A stretch of 64,000 bases of DNA from Pseudomonas laurylsulfatiphila. GTDB lineage: Bacteria > Pseudomonadota > Gammaproteobacteria > Pseudomonadales > Pseudomonadaceae. The notes under the pieces were generated by a model. It searched no databases, was not told where the DNA came from, and saw only the letters and a program-made list of their open reading frames with translations. This document shows, piece after piece, positions 35,877 to 44,905 of this stretch (position 1 is its first letter; each line of letters starts with the position of its first letter). The position numbers were made by a program, and so were the translations under genes. The stretch covers positions 992,001-1,056,000 of the forward strand of contig NZ_NIRS01000001.1 in assembly GCF_002934665.1 (NCBI RefSeq), written 5' to 3'.

Positions 35877-36944
35877 TCACGACACACGGCGGCACAGCTC
35901 GCCCAGGCGCGCTTCGGCGTCGCGGACGATCTGTTCAATCAATTGGGCGCAGCTGGGCAAGCTGTCGATGGATGCGGCGATCTGCCCGGCGGGCAACACG
36001 CCCGCGGCCGGTTGCCCGTCGACCATGGCTTTCTGGATCACCATCGGCGCGTTGGCGGCCATGATGCTTTGCGCGGCGGTCAGCTCTCCGCTGCCGCGCA
36101 TCTTCAGCGCGCTGGTCAGCAGTTGCGTCAGGCTCATGCCCGTATGGCGGCGGTAGGCCAGACCACTCTGCAAGGCCAGCAACAGGCGCTTGAGACCGCC
36201 GCTGTTTTCCAGCTGGTTGAGCAATTCGTTGCGGATCATCCGTTGCGGCATGCCGTCGATGGCGCGGCTGATGATGATCGCCGCCGGGTCCTTGACCGCC
36301 AGGTAACGCGCCAACGTCGCCTGCGGCACCGGGCTGTCGGCGCACATCAGGAAACGCGTGCCCATGGCGATGCCTTCGGCACCGTAGGCCAGGGCCGACA
36401 CAAGGCCTTTACCGTCTTTGAAACCACCGGCCGCCACCACGGGCACCGAAACCGCATTGACCACTTGATCGAGCAGCATCAAGGTCGGCACGGAACCGGT
36501 ATGCCCCCCGCCCTCGCCGCCCTGCACCGTCACCGCATCGGCGCCCATTTCCACGGCTTTCTGCGCATGCTTGAGTGCGCCGACCGTGGGAATGCACACC
36601 ACGCCGGCATCTTTCAGGCGGCTGATCATTTGCTTGCCCGGCGAACGGCTGTAGCTGACCGCACGGACTTTGTGGCGCAACACCAGCTCGACGATCTCGC
36701 CGGCATTGGCCTGGTACATGTGGAAGTTCACCCCGAACGGCTGATCGGTCAGGCGCCGGGTTTCGAGGATCGCCGCTTCCATCTGCTGCGGTTCGATGGT
36801 CGCCCCGGCGAGAAAACCGAAACCACCGGCATTGCCCGTGGCCGCCACCAGCTTCGGGTCGGCGACCCAGCCCATGGCGGTCTGGATGATCGGGTAGCGG
36901 CAACCGAGCAGCTCGGTCAGGCGGGTATTCAACGAAATCGCCAT
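35877..36944 (-). CDS. ipdC: Nitronate-monooxygenase-family flavoprotein IpdC
   Basis: This 355-residue FMN protein of the 2-nitropropane dioxygenase family is the same length as mycobacterial IpdC. Key features are PIIQTAMGWVADPKLVAA at the N-terminus, VQGGEGGGHTG (phosphate/active-site loop) and VVAAGGFKDGKGLVSALAYGAEGIAMGTRF. IpdC acts on the 5-hydroxy-HIC-CoA stage before ring D opening. The ATG at 36944 with GAGG seven bases upstream is preferred; its start falls 3 bp from the stop of the preceding hydratase. Confidence 0.82.
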   Translation of the reverse strand: MAISLNTRLTELLGCRYPIIQTAMGWVADPKLVAATGNAGGFGFLAGATIEPQQMEAAILETRRLTDQPFGVNFHMYQANAGEIVELVLRHKVRAVSYSRSPGKQMISRLKDAGVVCIPTVGALKHAQKAVEMGADAVTVQGGEGGGHTGSVPTLMLLDQVVNAVSVPVVAAGGFKDGKGLVSALAYGAEGIAMGTRFLMCADSPVPQATLARYLAVKDPAAIIISRAIDGMPQRMIRNELLNQLENSGGLKRLLLALQSGLAYRRHTGMSLTQLLTSALKMRGSGELTAAQSIMAANAPMVIQKAMVDGQPAAGVLPAGQIAASIDSLPSCAQLIEQIVRDAEARLGELCRRVS

Positions 36945-36946
36945 GC

Positions 36947-37819
36947 TCACGCCTCGCCCGTTTTGCGCTGGGAACTGGCCATGGCCTTGGCGTCGTAGCC
37001 GCCGAGGCGGTCACCGGACACCAGTTCGTTGTGGGCATGGGCGAAGTGATGCAGGCCGAACACCATGTCCATGGTCGCGCGCTTGCCCATCAGGTCTTCG
37101 GCGTTGTTCACCGCTTGCTTGCTCAGTTGCAGGCCCAGGCGCGGCATCTGGGCAATGCGCCCGGCGATGTCGAGGGTCTGTTGTTCCAGCTCGTCGCGCG
37201 GCACCACACGATTGAGCATGCCCATCTGATAGGCACGCGGTGCCGGCATGCGCTCGCCGAGGAACAGGAATTCCTTGGCGATGCGCGGGTTCAATTCATG
37301 CACGTGGGCGAAATACTCGACCCCGGGAATGCCCATGCGCACCACCGGATCGGCGAAGTACGAATCCTCGCTGGCAACGATCAGGTCGCAGACCCAGGCC
37401 AACATCAGCCCACCGGCAATACACGCGCCTTGGACCATGGCGATGGTCGGCTTGGGCATCTCGCGCCAGCGCCGGCACATGCCCAGATAGACTTCCTGCT
37501 CGCGAGCATAGAGAAACTCGCCGCCCGGTTTGTTCACATGGTCGTACCACAGGCTGGCGCGATCGAAGCTATTGTCGACGTCGCGGCCCGGGGTGCCGAT
37601 GTCATGCCCGGCGGAGAAATGCTTGCCGGCGCCGCGCAACACGATGACTTTCACTTCATCGTCATCGCAGGCCCGGCGAAACGCCGCGTCCAGCGCATAG
37701 GTCATCTGCGAGTTCTGTGCGTTGTGGTACTCGGGGCGGTTCATGGTGACGATTGCCACCGCATCGCGCACTTCGTACAGGACCACTTCGGCCTCGTTCT
37801 TGTCGTTGTGTTCAGCCAT
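36947..37819 (-). CDS. Enoyl-CoA hydratase, steroid C/D-ring operon (ScdD-like)
   Basis: The 290-residue crotonase-family protein shows the oxyanion motif RGAGKHFSAGHDIGTP and the second motif MVQGACIAGGLMLAWVCDLI. It is somewhat longer than typical hydratases because of an insert, VDNSFDRASLWYDHVNKPGGE, shown here only as VDNSFDRASLW, after the first motif. Position between ipdB and ipdC suggests hydration of the side-chain enoyl-CoA of the indane intermediate. The start at 37819 has GGAG upstream. Confidence 0.8.
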   Translation of the reverse strand: MAEHNDKNEAEVVLYEVRDAVAIVTMNRPEYHNAQNSQMTYALDAAFRRACDDDEVKVIVLRGAGKHFSAGHDIGTPGRDVDNSFDRASLWYDHVNKPGGEFLYAREQEVYLGMCRRWREMPKPTIAMVQGACIAGGLMLAWVCDLIVASEDSYFADPVVRMGIPGVEYFAHVHELNPRIAKEFLFLGERMPAPRAYQMGMLNRVVPRDELEQQTLDIAGRIAQMPRLGLQLSKQAVNNAEDLMGKRATMDMVFGLHHFAHAHNELVSGDRLGGYDAKAMASSQRKTGEA

Positions 37820-37844
37820 CACTTGTCTCCGAAAACGCGGGCGC

Positions 37845-38633
37845 TCAGCGCTGGCCTGGCGGATTGTCTTTAAGCTGCAGGGCGCGCAGGTTGTGCGGGT
37901 CCAGACGCTGGATCAGTTGCAATTGCTCGCTGGTCGGGGCCGCGGTGGTCGGGCAGTCGTCCGGCACGTGCAACTCAAAGCCGGTGTTGTCCTGGACCTG
38001 CGCCGCCGTCACGCCGGGGTGCAGCGAACGGATGCGCATCTGCCGTTGCGGGCCCAGGAAATCCAGGACGCAGAGGTCGGTGATGATCAGGCGGATGTCG
38101 ATGTCGTCCAGCTTCCAACCACGCGCCAGGCGGGCCGGGTTGTAGCCGACCGAAGCGACCATATCGACCTCGCCTTCGACGAACACCCGACGGTTGTGGC
38201 TCGGCACACAAAACGAGTTGGCGTGGCTGATCGAGTTGCCGGGGAAACCACGCACACCGAGCATCTGCGCCTTGGGTTTGGCGTAATCGCCGATGCAGGA
38301 AATGTTCGCCTGGCCAAAGCGGTCGATCTGGGTCGGGCCGACCAGTGCATGGCGCTTGCCGCCCCAGACGTTGTCGAAAATCCGCGAGAAACCCATCCAG
38401 CTGTCACGCTTGGGCTCGTAGCCCTTGCGTGCGCCCAAAGGCACCGGTTCGGCGACCATGTAGGCTTCGGAGTCGGTCATCAGCAGTTGCGGGTTGCTGC
38501 TGAGCATGGCCAAGGATGCCGCCAGGCGCGGGATCACGCCGATGCCGGTGGCCAACACTTCGCCGTCTTCGCGCCAGGCTTCGGAGGCCGCGCAAATCAT
38601 CAGTTCGGCGAGGCTGTAAGTGGTAGTGCTCAT
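37845..38633 (-). CDS. ipdB: CoA-transferase-fold hydrolase subunit IpdB
   Basis: This 262-residue beta subunit has the class I CoA-transferase fold, without an obvious catalytic Glu-x-G-type motif of true CoA transferases. Markers are LIPRLAASLAMLSSNPQL-type segments near the N-terminus, then MGFSRIFDNVWGGKRHALVGPTQ and LLGVRGFPGNSISHAN-like segments. IpdAB hydrolyses the C ring of COCHEA-CoA in cholesterol and bile-acid degraders. It follows ipdA by 12 bp. Confidence 0.84.
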   Translation of the reverse strand: MSTTTYSLAELMICAASEAWREDGEVLATGIGVIPRLAASLAMLSSNPQLLMTDSEAYMVAEPVPLGARKGYEPKRDSWMGFSRIFDNVWGGKRHALVGPTQIDRFGQANISCIGDYAKPKAQMLGVRGFPGNSISHANSFCVPSHNRRVFVEGEVDMVASVGYNPARLARGWKLDDIDIRLIITDLCVLDFLGPQRQMRIRSLHPGVTAAQVQDNTGFELHVPDDCPTTAAPTSEQLQLIQRLDPHNLRALQLKDNPPGQR

Positions 38634-38645
38634 CGGAAGGCTCCC

Positions 38646-39527
38646 TTAGAAAATCGGCAACGGCAGTTCACGGATCGCAGCCAGGCCGCCAACCTTGTCC
38701 AGGTACTGTTCGTGGGTGCAGTCGACGTAGTCGCGCACGTACCCTTCCCAGCCATCGGCCGCCTGCACGGTGGCGTTGTAGGCCTTGAAGTGCGCGAAGT
38801 CGAAACCGTACAGCGGCGCGCAAGACGACGGATGCGCACCGCCCGGCACGTGGGCCACGGCGGTGGTCAGGTTGCTTTCCCAGAACACTTGATGGGCGTG
38901 GGCGCTGTCCTGATGGAAGTAGTCGCTGTCGACCAGTTCATCGCAGGTCACGTAGCTGTGGGTGGCGGCCCGCACGAACAGATCGTCCATGTAATGATCC
39001 GGGCCGCTGATCTGGCACACGCCACGTTTGTCGGCACGGTCGACATGCACCAGCGCCGCGTCGAGCTTCAGCGCCGGCATCGCCACCCAGTCCTTGCCAT
39101 CGGCGTAGGGCGAGGCGATCAACTTGATCTGGCGGTTGTGGCGCAGCACATCGGTGCCCAGGCCCACCGCCGTCGGAATGAACGGCACATTCATCGCCGC
39201 CGCCCGCAGGCCGAGCAGCAGCATGCCTTCGTCGATTTCCATCACGTCCAGCGCCGCTTCCTGACGCGCCTTGCGGAAGTACGGCTCCAGTGGAATGAAA
39301 TCCAGGGAGACGAAGGCGAACACCAGTTTCTTGATCTTGCCGGCCGCGCAGAGCATGCCGACATCGGCGCCGCCGTAGGCAACCACTGTCAGGTCCTTGA
39401 GGTCCGAGCGCAGAATCTCGCGTACCAGCGCCATCGGCTTGCGACGCGGGCCCCAGCCACCGATACCGATGGTCATGCCGTCACGCAGTTGGCCGACAAT
39501 CTCGGCGGTGGTCATTTGCTTGTCCAT
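38646..39527 (-). CDS. ipdA: CoA-transferase-fold hydrolase subunit IpdA
   Basis: This 293-residue alpha subunit (Mycobacterium IpdA is about 292) starts MDKQMTTAEIVGQLRDGMTI. It has the fold markers IGIGGWGPRRKPMALVREIL and VVAYGGADVGMLCAAGKI. With IpdB it forms the ring-C-opening hydrolase. The ATG at 39527 is preferred because GAGGAA lies seven bases before it; an ATG at 39542 overlaps the hsaC stop as ATGA. The gene is second in the hsaC-led operon. Confidence 0.84.
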   Translation of the reverse strand: MDKQMTTAEIVGQLRDGMTIGIGGWGPRRKPMALVREILRSDLKDLTVVAYGGADVGMLCAAGKIKKLVFAFVSLDFIPLEPYFRKARQEAALDVMEIDEGMLLLGLRAAAMNVPFIPTAVGLGTDVLRHNRQIKLIASPYADGKDWVAMPALKLDAALVHVDRADKRGVCQISGPDHYMDDLFVRAATHSYVTCDELVDSDYFHQDSAHAHQVFWESNLTTAVAHVPGGAHPSSCAPLYGFDFAHFKAYNATVQAADGWEGYVRDYVDCTHEQYLDKVGGLAAIRELPLPIF

Positions 39528-39538
39528 CGTCTTGTTCC

Positions 39539-40429
39539 TCATTGGCGACCGACACTGAAGTCGTGGCCCCAGTGGCTGACCACGGTGCTTTCGAACGGCG
39601 TGTGGCGGTCCCAGTCGACCACCAGGCCATCGCAGCCGTACTCCAGGTCAAACCCGGACGGGGTCTTGATGTAGAAAGAAATCATCTGGTCGTTGGTGTG
39701 CTGGCCCAGGGTGGCCGACAGCTTCACGCCGTTGGCGTGGACGCGGTCCAGGGCGCGGCCGACTTCGTCCAGCGCGTTGACCTCGACCATCATGTGCACG
39801 CAGCCGTGGGGCATCGGGCACTCGAAAATCGCCAGCGAGTGGTGGCGACCGTTGTTGCAGTGCAGGAAGTGGATGCGCTTTTGCGGCTCGGCCGGGTCCG
39901 GGGTGAAGCGGACTTTCATCAGGTCCGACAGGCCAAAACCCATTACCTGTTCGTAGAAGTCGCGGCAGCGTTCAAAGGCGGGTGCCGGCAGCACCACGTG
40001 GCCCATGCCGAGGTCGTTGGTGACAAAACCTTTGACGCCCACTGGCGAAACAAAGCGAGCGAAGTCCTGCAGCGGGCCCCAGAAAATTTCGTGGCGATTG
40101 CCATCCGGATCACTGAAGTGCACCAGTTCCTGAACCTTGCGCAGCTCGGCCTCGGCGGCGGTGCCACGGGTCACTTGCACGTCGGCCTGTTGCAGCTCGC
40201 TGACCGCCTGCTCCAGCGCCGCCTTGCCGGCCACTTCCCAGCCGCAGGCCCCGAAGCCGTTCTCGGCACTGTTCTGCACCAGCACGCGGTAATGACGCTC
40301 GTCCATTTTCAGGTACAAAAGCTCATCGTCGTCGCTGACCATCATGCCCAGCACCTGGCTTGCGTAGTGGCGCCATTGCGCCAGGTTGCTGGATAACAGG
40401 GTGACGTAACCCAGACCGCGGATATCCAT
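39539..40429 (-). CDS. hsaC: Extradiol dioxygenase HsaC/TesB (3,4-DHSA 4,5-dioxygenase)
   Basis: This 296-residue type I (VOC-fold) iron dioxygenase does the meta-cleavage of the catechol ring A of 3,4-DHSA. Iron ligands can be placed: His144 in GMGHVVLP, His212 in GCVHMMVEV and Glu263 in GFDLEYGCDG, with spacing as in HsaC and BphC. The active-site NGRHHSLAIFE segment is also present. The start MDIRGLGYVTLL at 40429 has GAGGAG upstream. It heads a ten-gene operon, and an activator-type promoter module lies about 75 bp upstream. Confidence 0.92.
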   Translation of the reverse strand: MDIRGLGYVTLLSSNLAQWRHYASQVLGMMVSDDDELLYLKMDERHYRVLVQNSAENGFGACGWEVAGKAALEQAVSELQQADVQVTRGTAAEAELRKVQELVHFSDPDGNRHEIFWGPLQDFARFVSPVGVKGFVTNDLGMGHVVLPAPAFERCRDFYEQVMGFGLSDLMKVRFTPDPAEPQKRIHFLHCNNGRHHSLAIFECPMPHGCVHMMVEVNALDEVGRALDRVHANGVKLSATLGQHTNDQMISFYIKTPSGFDLEYGCDGLVVDWDRHTPFESTVVSHWGHDFSVGRQ

Positions 40430-40501
40430 GGATGCACTCCTCGTTTTACTCAGGCGGTGCCGCCCTTCGGCGACTGCCGGGGGAGACTTTATGTAAGGCC
40501 T

Positions 40502-40545
40502 ATTCAAACGGGTTCGGGGAGGGTCAACATCGTCCAATGGGACTA
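40502..40545 (-). promoter_or_regulatory. Steroid-regulon promoter module of the hsaC operon
   Basis: Minus-strand box TAGTCCCATTGGACGATG (40528-40545), 20 bp, then -10-like TTGAAT (40502-40507). The box has GTCC/GGAC inverted half-sites. See the regulon finding. Confidence 0.72.
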
Positions 40546-40558
40546 GCGGATTCAACCG

Positions 40559-40655
40559 TGTAGGAGCTGTCGAAGGCTGCGATCTTTTGATCTTGATCTT
40601 CTCGGCATCGATGAAAATCAAGATCAAAAGATCGCAGCCTGCGGCAGCTCCTACA
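40559..40655. repeat. REPIN, GTAGGAGCTG family (long loop)
   Basis: A 97-bp palindrome with TGTAGGAGCTGTCGAAGG and GCTGCGATCTTTTGATC arms, between DUF6124 and the hsaC promoter. Confidence 0.9.
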
Positions 40656-40663
40656 GGGGGGTG

Positions 40664-41023
40664 TCAGGCGGGTTGTTCGATTTGATCCAGCAGGCGGTTT
40701 GCCGTGATTTCCGCGAGCATCACGCTATTGGAAATGCCCAGCAGTGCATTACGGTCTCCGCCCTCCAGATGATCCACCAGTTGATGCACCATCATATCCA
40801 CCGAGGCCAACGTCTCCACCAGATAAACCACCAGTGTTTCGGTCGTAGCCTCAGGGTCGACGCTGAACAGCGTGCTGATTGTTCGAGGGGTGGCTTTGAT
40901 GTCGGCGGTCGAGGGGAAGTGGTAAGCGAGGGCTCGCTCGGCGGCTTCGTTGAGTTTTTTGGAATCGGGTTCGTATGGGGATGCCGGATCGGTGTCCGGC
41001 GGATTGGGCGTTACCTTGAACAT
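40664..41023 (-). CDS. DUF6124-family small protein
   Basis: The 119-residue protein begins MFKVTPNPPDTDPASPYEPD, a start I associate with a common Pseudomonas family (DUF6124, formerly grouped with DUF3077). An acidic, proline-rich N-terminus is followed by a helical C-terminal domain (ETLVVYLVETLASVDMMVHQ). The function is unknown. It has GGAG before the start and is flanked by REPINs; it is probably not part of the steroid pathway. Confidence 0.75.
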   Translation of the reverse strand: MFKVTPNPPDTDPASPYEPDSKKLNEAAERALAYHFPSTADIKATPRTISTLFSVDPEATTETLVVYLVETLASVDMMVHQLVDHLEGGDRNALLGISNSVMLAEITANRLLDQIEQPA

Positions 41024-41410
41024 TTACGACTCTCCAATAATGTGGAGCCGTCACCGACTTGCGACTAAACGAGAGGTGGCAGCTGTACGCAGGTTAGTCG
41101 ACCGGGGAGAATCGAAACCGGCGCGCCCGAAGGCGCCCTGCGCACAGCTACCATAAAGTGCAGGCATGAAATGACCTGACTGTCTGGATGCAAATGCGCT
41201 TCGATTGACCACGGGCGACTAAACCCGATCACTGATGGGCAGTGACACGAATCAAGTTACCGAGCGGCCCCAAGGCGCACAAGCCGGCGGATTCTGGCGT
41301 ACCTGTAGGCAACGACGCAAGGCGTTGTAGCTTTCATCAAGTAACACTGACAGCCGTTAAACAACCTCTGTTTAAAGGCCAAATCGGTGACGCGAACTTG
41401 CGCAATAACC
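41024..41410. other. Gap upstream of DUF6124 gene
   Basis: About 390 bp holding the DUF6124 promoter. I see no gene, tRNA or clear repeat here. Confidence 0.4.
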
Positions 41411-41510
41411 TGTAGGAGCGAGCCTGCTCGCGATGGTCGTCAACGATAACGCTGAAAGCCTGACACCCCGCGGCGTTCTCCGGTTTATCGCGAGCAGGCT
41501 CGCTCCTACA
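41411..41510. repeat. REPIN, TAGGAGCGAGC variant
   Basis: A 100-bp unit with TGTAGGAGCGAGCCTGCTCG and its inverse. Confidence 0.9.
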
Positions 41511-41545
41511 AGGGGTATGTGGTGTTCAATCTTATTCGGCAGGCA

Positions 41546-41572
41546 TAAAAAAACGGGCCTTGGGGACCCGTT
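41546..41572 (-). terminator. Terminator of the luciferase-like monooxygenase transcript
   Basis: On the minus strand an ACGGGTCC/GGCCCGT stem with a CCAA loop is followed by seven T, beyond the REPIN after the gene at 41762-42883. Confidence 0.75.
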
Positions 41573-41636
41573 GGAAAGGTGGCCTGGCGTCCGTGCCAGT
41601 CCTGCAAAAATGTGGCATGGGGTATGACACTGAACC

Positions 41637-41726
41637 TGTGGGAGCGGGCTTGCCCGCGAAGGCGATCTGTCAGCCAACTGAGATGTTGAATGTAATGCCC
41701 TCATCGCGGGCAAGCCCGCTCCCACA
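41637..41726. repeat. REPIN, GGGAGCGGGCTTGCCCGC family
   Basis: A 90-bp palindrome of the TGTGGGAGCGGGCTTGCCCG type between the luciferase-like gene and its terminator. Confidence 0.9.
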
Positions 41727-41761
41727 GGGATGGCGTTGTTAGACGCCTTGTGCTTTACCCG

Positions 41762-42883
41762 TTATTCCTTGCGAAAGTGCGGAATCACCTTCTCGCCAAT
41801 ATTCTTCAACGTCTCCAGTTGCGCCCACTGCGGCACGGTGCCCATCTGGCAGATGAACAGGATTTCGTCGGCGCCGGCGTCGATCAGGCGCTGCACGTAG
41901 CCGATGCAATCCTCGACGGTGCCGTAGGCGTGGTTCGGGTTCATCATGGCCATGGTCGGGTCGGAGAAGTCGACGCTGACTTCTTCGGAGGCGAAGCGCG
42001 ACTTGATCACGCTCTGGCCGTTGCCGTCGACGAAGGTATCATCCTTCCACTTCTCAGGATCCGGACGCTCGCCACCGCCGTACCAGTAGCCCAGGGACTC
42101 CATGAAGTAACGCTGGCCACGGATACCGATGCGGCGCGCTTCTTCGTTGTCGTCCAGCACGATGGCCGGGCACAGCGCGGCAATGTGCCGGTTAGGACGG
42201 AAGCCCACTTGCTTCTTCTCATCGCGGTTGTCGTAGGCCGTGTGATACACCTCGACCTTCTTGGCGATTTCTTCCGGGCCACCGAAGCCCAGAACCAGCG
42301 CGCCCATGCCGCGACCGCCGGCATTCTTCAGCGACTCGGTGTTGGTGCACGCCAGGTACATCGGCGGGTGCGGGTCCTGATAAGGCTTTGGATGGATCGG
42401 ACGCTTGGGGATCTGCACGAAGTCGCCGTTGTGCTCGATCTCGTCCTGCACGAACATTTTCGGGATCAGGTACATCATCTCGTCGATCTGCGGCTGCAAG
42501 GTCGCCAGGTCGTAGCCGAAGGTGCCGGCTTCCTGCTGGGTGCCGCCCTTGCCGACGCCGAAGTGCACACGGCCCTTGGACAGCAGGTCGAGGGTGGCAA
42601 TGCGCTCGGCGACCTTCACTGGGTGGTTCATCGCCGGAGGCAGGCAGACCACGCCGTGGCCGATGCCGATACGCTCGGTTTTACCGGCCACGAAAGCCAG
42701 CATGGTTTCCGGCGCGGACATGTGCGAGTAGTTGCTCAGCGCGGTGTGCTCTACGCACCAGAAGGTGTCGAAACCCAGCTTGTCGGCGAGCACGGCCTGC
42801 TCGACCGTGTCTTCGAAAATCTTGCGGTCGCCTTCGCGGCTGGAGTCCACCGTCTGGGCTTCGTAAATCAGGGAAAATTTCAT
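41762..42883 (-). CDS. LLM-class flavin-dependent monooxygenase of the steroid regulon
   Basis: This 373-residue luciferase-like TIM-barrel protein uses reduced flavin. Visible features are the N-terminal KFSLIYEAQTVD strand, GFDTFWCVEHTALSNY, GIGHGVVCLPPAMNHPVKVAERIATL (in part: GIGHGVVCLPPAMNHP), GRVHFGVGKGGTQQE and the C-terminal AGADEILFICQMGT. Its position and its steroid-type promoter module place it in steroid catabolism, but the substrate is unknown; a role on ring or side-chain hydroxyl/keto groups is possible. The start has AAGGA upstream. Confidence 0.82.
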   Translation of the reverse strand: MKFSLIYEAQTVDSSREGDRKIFEDTVEQAVLADKLGFDTFWCVEHTALSNYSHMSAPETMLAFVAGKTERIGIGHGVVCLPPAMNHPVKVAERIATLDLLSKGRVHFGVGKGGTQQEAGTFGYDLATLQPQIDEMMYLIPKMFVQDEIEHNGDFVQIPKRPIHPKPYQDPHPPMYLACTNTESLKNAGGRGMGALVLGFGGPEEIAKKVEVYHTAYDNRDEKKQVGFRPNRHIAALCPAIVLDDNEEARRIGIRGQRYFMESLGYWYGGGERPDPEKWKDDTFVDGNGQSVIKSRFASEEVSVDFSDPTMAMMNPNHAYGTVEDCIGYVQRLIDAGADEILFICQMGTVPQWAQLETLKNIGEKVIPHFRKE

Positions 42884-42944
42884 GGTTGATCCTTGTGCTT
42901 ATTTGGATGCGCAGTCGGCGCCGTAGACCTTCGCCTTACCGCCA

Positions 42945-42988
42945 ATGCTCGTGCATCGACGGGGCGCTCGAATCACGCAAACGGACTA
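42945..42988 (-). promoter_or_regulatory. Steroid-regulon promoter module of the LLM monooxygenase
   Basis: Weaker copy: box TAGTCCGTTTGCGTGATT (42971-42988), 20 bp, GAGCAT (42945-42950). The left half-site is kept, the right one diverged. A further CGATTTGTACGG next to the box is shared with the DUF1302 module. Confidence 0.5.
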
Positions 42989-43007
42989 GCCGATTTGTAC
43001 GGAAGCG

Positions 43008-44192
43008 TCAGAGGAAAAAGTCGCTGCTGTCCTGCCCCATGCTCACGCCGCCAAGGTTCCAGGCGTACTTGGCCGGGCTGTTGGCGACGTGGGCGCGACC
43101 GGTGTGAATGTCGCGGAAGGCACGGTTGATCGCATGACTGCGAAAGATCGTCGAAGCACCGCTGTTGAACATCAGGTCGCCAACGGCCTTGGCGCACTTG
43201 TCGGCCACCAGCGCCGAGTCGTAACGCATCTTCACCCGCTCGGGCATGCTCAGCGGCTCGCCTTTTTGCGCGCGTTCCAGCATCAAAGCGAAGTTGCGAT
43301 GCAGCACGGTCTTGCACTCGTCGACGCAGACCATGGCATTGGCCAGTGACGATTGCGCGGCCGGGTCCTGAACCATCTTGCGACCGTCATTGACCCCGAC
43401 CCGGGCGCGGTTGTGCTCGACAAACTGATCCACCGCACCCTGCAGGGCACCGATAGCGGACGACGACACCGCTCGCACGAAAATCTGCCCGAACGGCAGG
43501 CGGAACAAGGGCGCAGTATTCACCGAGTTGCCCGGACTGTTCTGCATGAAACCGTCGAGCGCGCGATGGGTGCGGTACTCGGGAACGAAGGCGTTTTCCA
43601 CCAGAATGTCGTGGGAGCCGGTGGCTTCCAGGCCCATGACATTCCAGTTGTCGAGAATCTGGTAGTCACTGCGCGGCACCAGGAACGTCCGATAATCCGG
43701 CGCCCCGCCCGCCTCTTCCGGCGGCACCAGCGCACCGAGGAACGCCCAGTCGCAATGCTTGCTGCCGGAAGAAAAGCCCCAACGGCCGCTCAACTTGAAA
43801 CCACCGTCGACCCGCTCGACCTTGCCCACCGGCATATAGGAAGACGAGATCAGCACGCTGGAATCGCTACCCCAGACATCCTGCGCCGCGCGATCGTCGA
43901 ACAGCGCCAGCTGCCAGTTGTGGATCGCCACCACCCCCAGCACCCAGGCCGAAGACATGCAGCCCTCGGCCAGGGTCATCTGCACGTCGAAGAAGTCCTT
44001 GGGCTCCAGCTCATAGCCTTCCCAGCGGGAAGGTTGCAGGATGCGAAAGAACCCGGCGTCGTGGAAATCCTTCAGGGTTTCTTCAGGCAACTGCCCGGCT
44101 TGCGCGGCGTTCAGGGCGCGTTCACGCAGGATCGGCACCAACTCACGGGCACGTTGGCTCAGACGCTGGCGAATCAGGTCTTGGTTGAGCAT
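43008..44192 (-). CDS. hsaA: 3-HSA hydroxylase oxygenase component HsaA
   Basis: This 394-residue flavin monooxygenase of the acyl-CoA-dehydrogenase fold hydroxylates 3-HSA to the catechol 3,4-DHSA using FMNH2 from HsaB. The length equals mycobacterial HsaA. Markers are FHDAGFFRILQPSRWEGYEL, GWVLGV-like CMSSAWVLGVVAIHNWQLAL (in short, SSAWVLGVVAIHNW), LSGRWGFSSGSKHCDW and NSGASTIFRSHAINRAFRDI. The start MLNQDLIRQRL at 44192 has GGAG upstream. hsaA and hsaB lie on opposite strands and are separated by a repeat element carrying an IS481 insertion. Confidence 0.93.
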   Translation of the reverse strand: MLNQDLIRQRLSQRARELVPILRERALNAAQAGQLPEETLKDFHDAGFFRILQPSRWEGYELEPKDFFDVQMTLAEGCMSSAWVLGVVAIHNWQLALFDDRAAQDVWGSDSSVLISSSYMPVGKVERVDGGFKLSGRWGFSSGSKHCDWAFLGALVPPEEAGGAPDYRTFLVPRSDYQILDNWNVMGLEATGSHDILVENAFVPEYRTHRALDGFMQNSPGNSVNTAPLFRLPFGQIFVRAVSSSAIGALQGAVDQFVEHNRARVGVNDGRKMVQDPAAQSSLANAMVCVDECKTVLHRNFALMLERAQKGEPLSMPERVKMRYDSALVADKCAKAVGDLMFNSGASTIFRSHAINRAFRDIHTGRAHVANSPAKYAWNLGGVSMGQDSSDFFL

Positions 44193-44497
44193 TTTTATTG
44201 TTCTCCTTTGTTCACCCCATCCGCCGGGGCGCGCGTGCAACGGGGCGGGTGTAGTGCCCCTACGCTGGCATTCAAACAATGCGCAAAGCGGCGGGCATCC
44301 CTCAAACGGACCATGTGGGATTGCGGAACTGGTCTCTGGGGGTGTATCTGAAAGGGATGTGCTTGCTGGCAGGCCGTCTTCGCGGGCAGACCCACATTGA
44401 GTTCCCTGTTTTACTCGAGACTTGTGGCCACTGAAGATCACTGTGGGAGCGAGCTTGCTCGCGATGGCTTTGTGTCAGGCGGCATGGATTTTTGAGG
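44193..44497. other. hsaA upstream region
   Basis: Holds the hsaA promoter module (44270-44313) and one REP half (TGTGGGAGCGAGCTTGCTCG at 44442). Its REP partner lies at about 44840-44864, separated by the inserted repeat arm that starts at 44498. Confidence 0.55.
44270..44313 (-). promoter_or_regulatory. Steroid-regulon promoter module of hsaA (weaker)
   Basis: Box TGGTCCGTTTGAGGGATG (44296-44313), 20 bp, TTGAAT (44270-44275). The right half-site is degenerate, but spacing and the -10 hexamer match the strong modules, and the hexamer equals that of hsaC. Confidence 0.5.
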
Positions 44498-44815
44498 GTG
44501 TACATATCCGTTGCTGCGGTAACGGCCGCTTAGGGTTCCGCTCTTACAGCGGGTCACTTTGAAAAGCGCAAAGTAACCAAACGCTCTTGCCCCTGACATT
44601 CGGTGCCTCGCCTAGGCTCGGCATGCCCTCGCTTCGGTCCTGCTCCGTGGGCCCGCCGCCATCGGCCATCCATGGCCGGGGGCGGCTAACCCGGCATCCA
44701 TGCCGGGTTGCCCACTGCGCAGAACCTGCGCTCGGCCTCACGAGGGGGCGTACACCGCAACAGCGTCCGAGGCGGCCTACCGGCCGGCCTGGTTGTTGGG
44801 TTCGTTCGTCTGTGA
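44498..44815 (+). repeat. Pseudomonas long repeat, left inverted copy
   Basis: Begins GTGTACATATCCGTTGCTGC and continues through GGTAACGGCCGCTTAGGG, AAGTAACCAAACGCTC, GCCTCGCCTAGGCTCGGC. The same motifs in the same order appear inverted in the copy ending at 46763. It lies between the two halves of a separated REP pair. The right limit is approximate. Confidence 0.7.
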
Positions 44816-44905
44816 GGTACATGTCGACTGGCCGGCCGCCATCGCGAGCAAGCTCGCTCCCACAGTATTTACGGTGAACACCAATTATTCGAACCACACC
44901 AAACC

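Noticed and set aside
35391..39674. Long plus-strand frames opposite the ech/ipd operon
   Set aside because: Antisense to well-recognised enzymes with normal ribosome sites; GC-rich third positions keep the reverse frames open.
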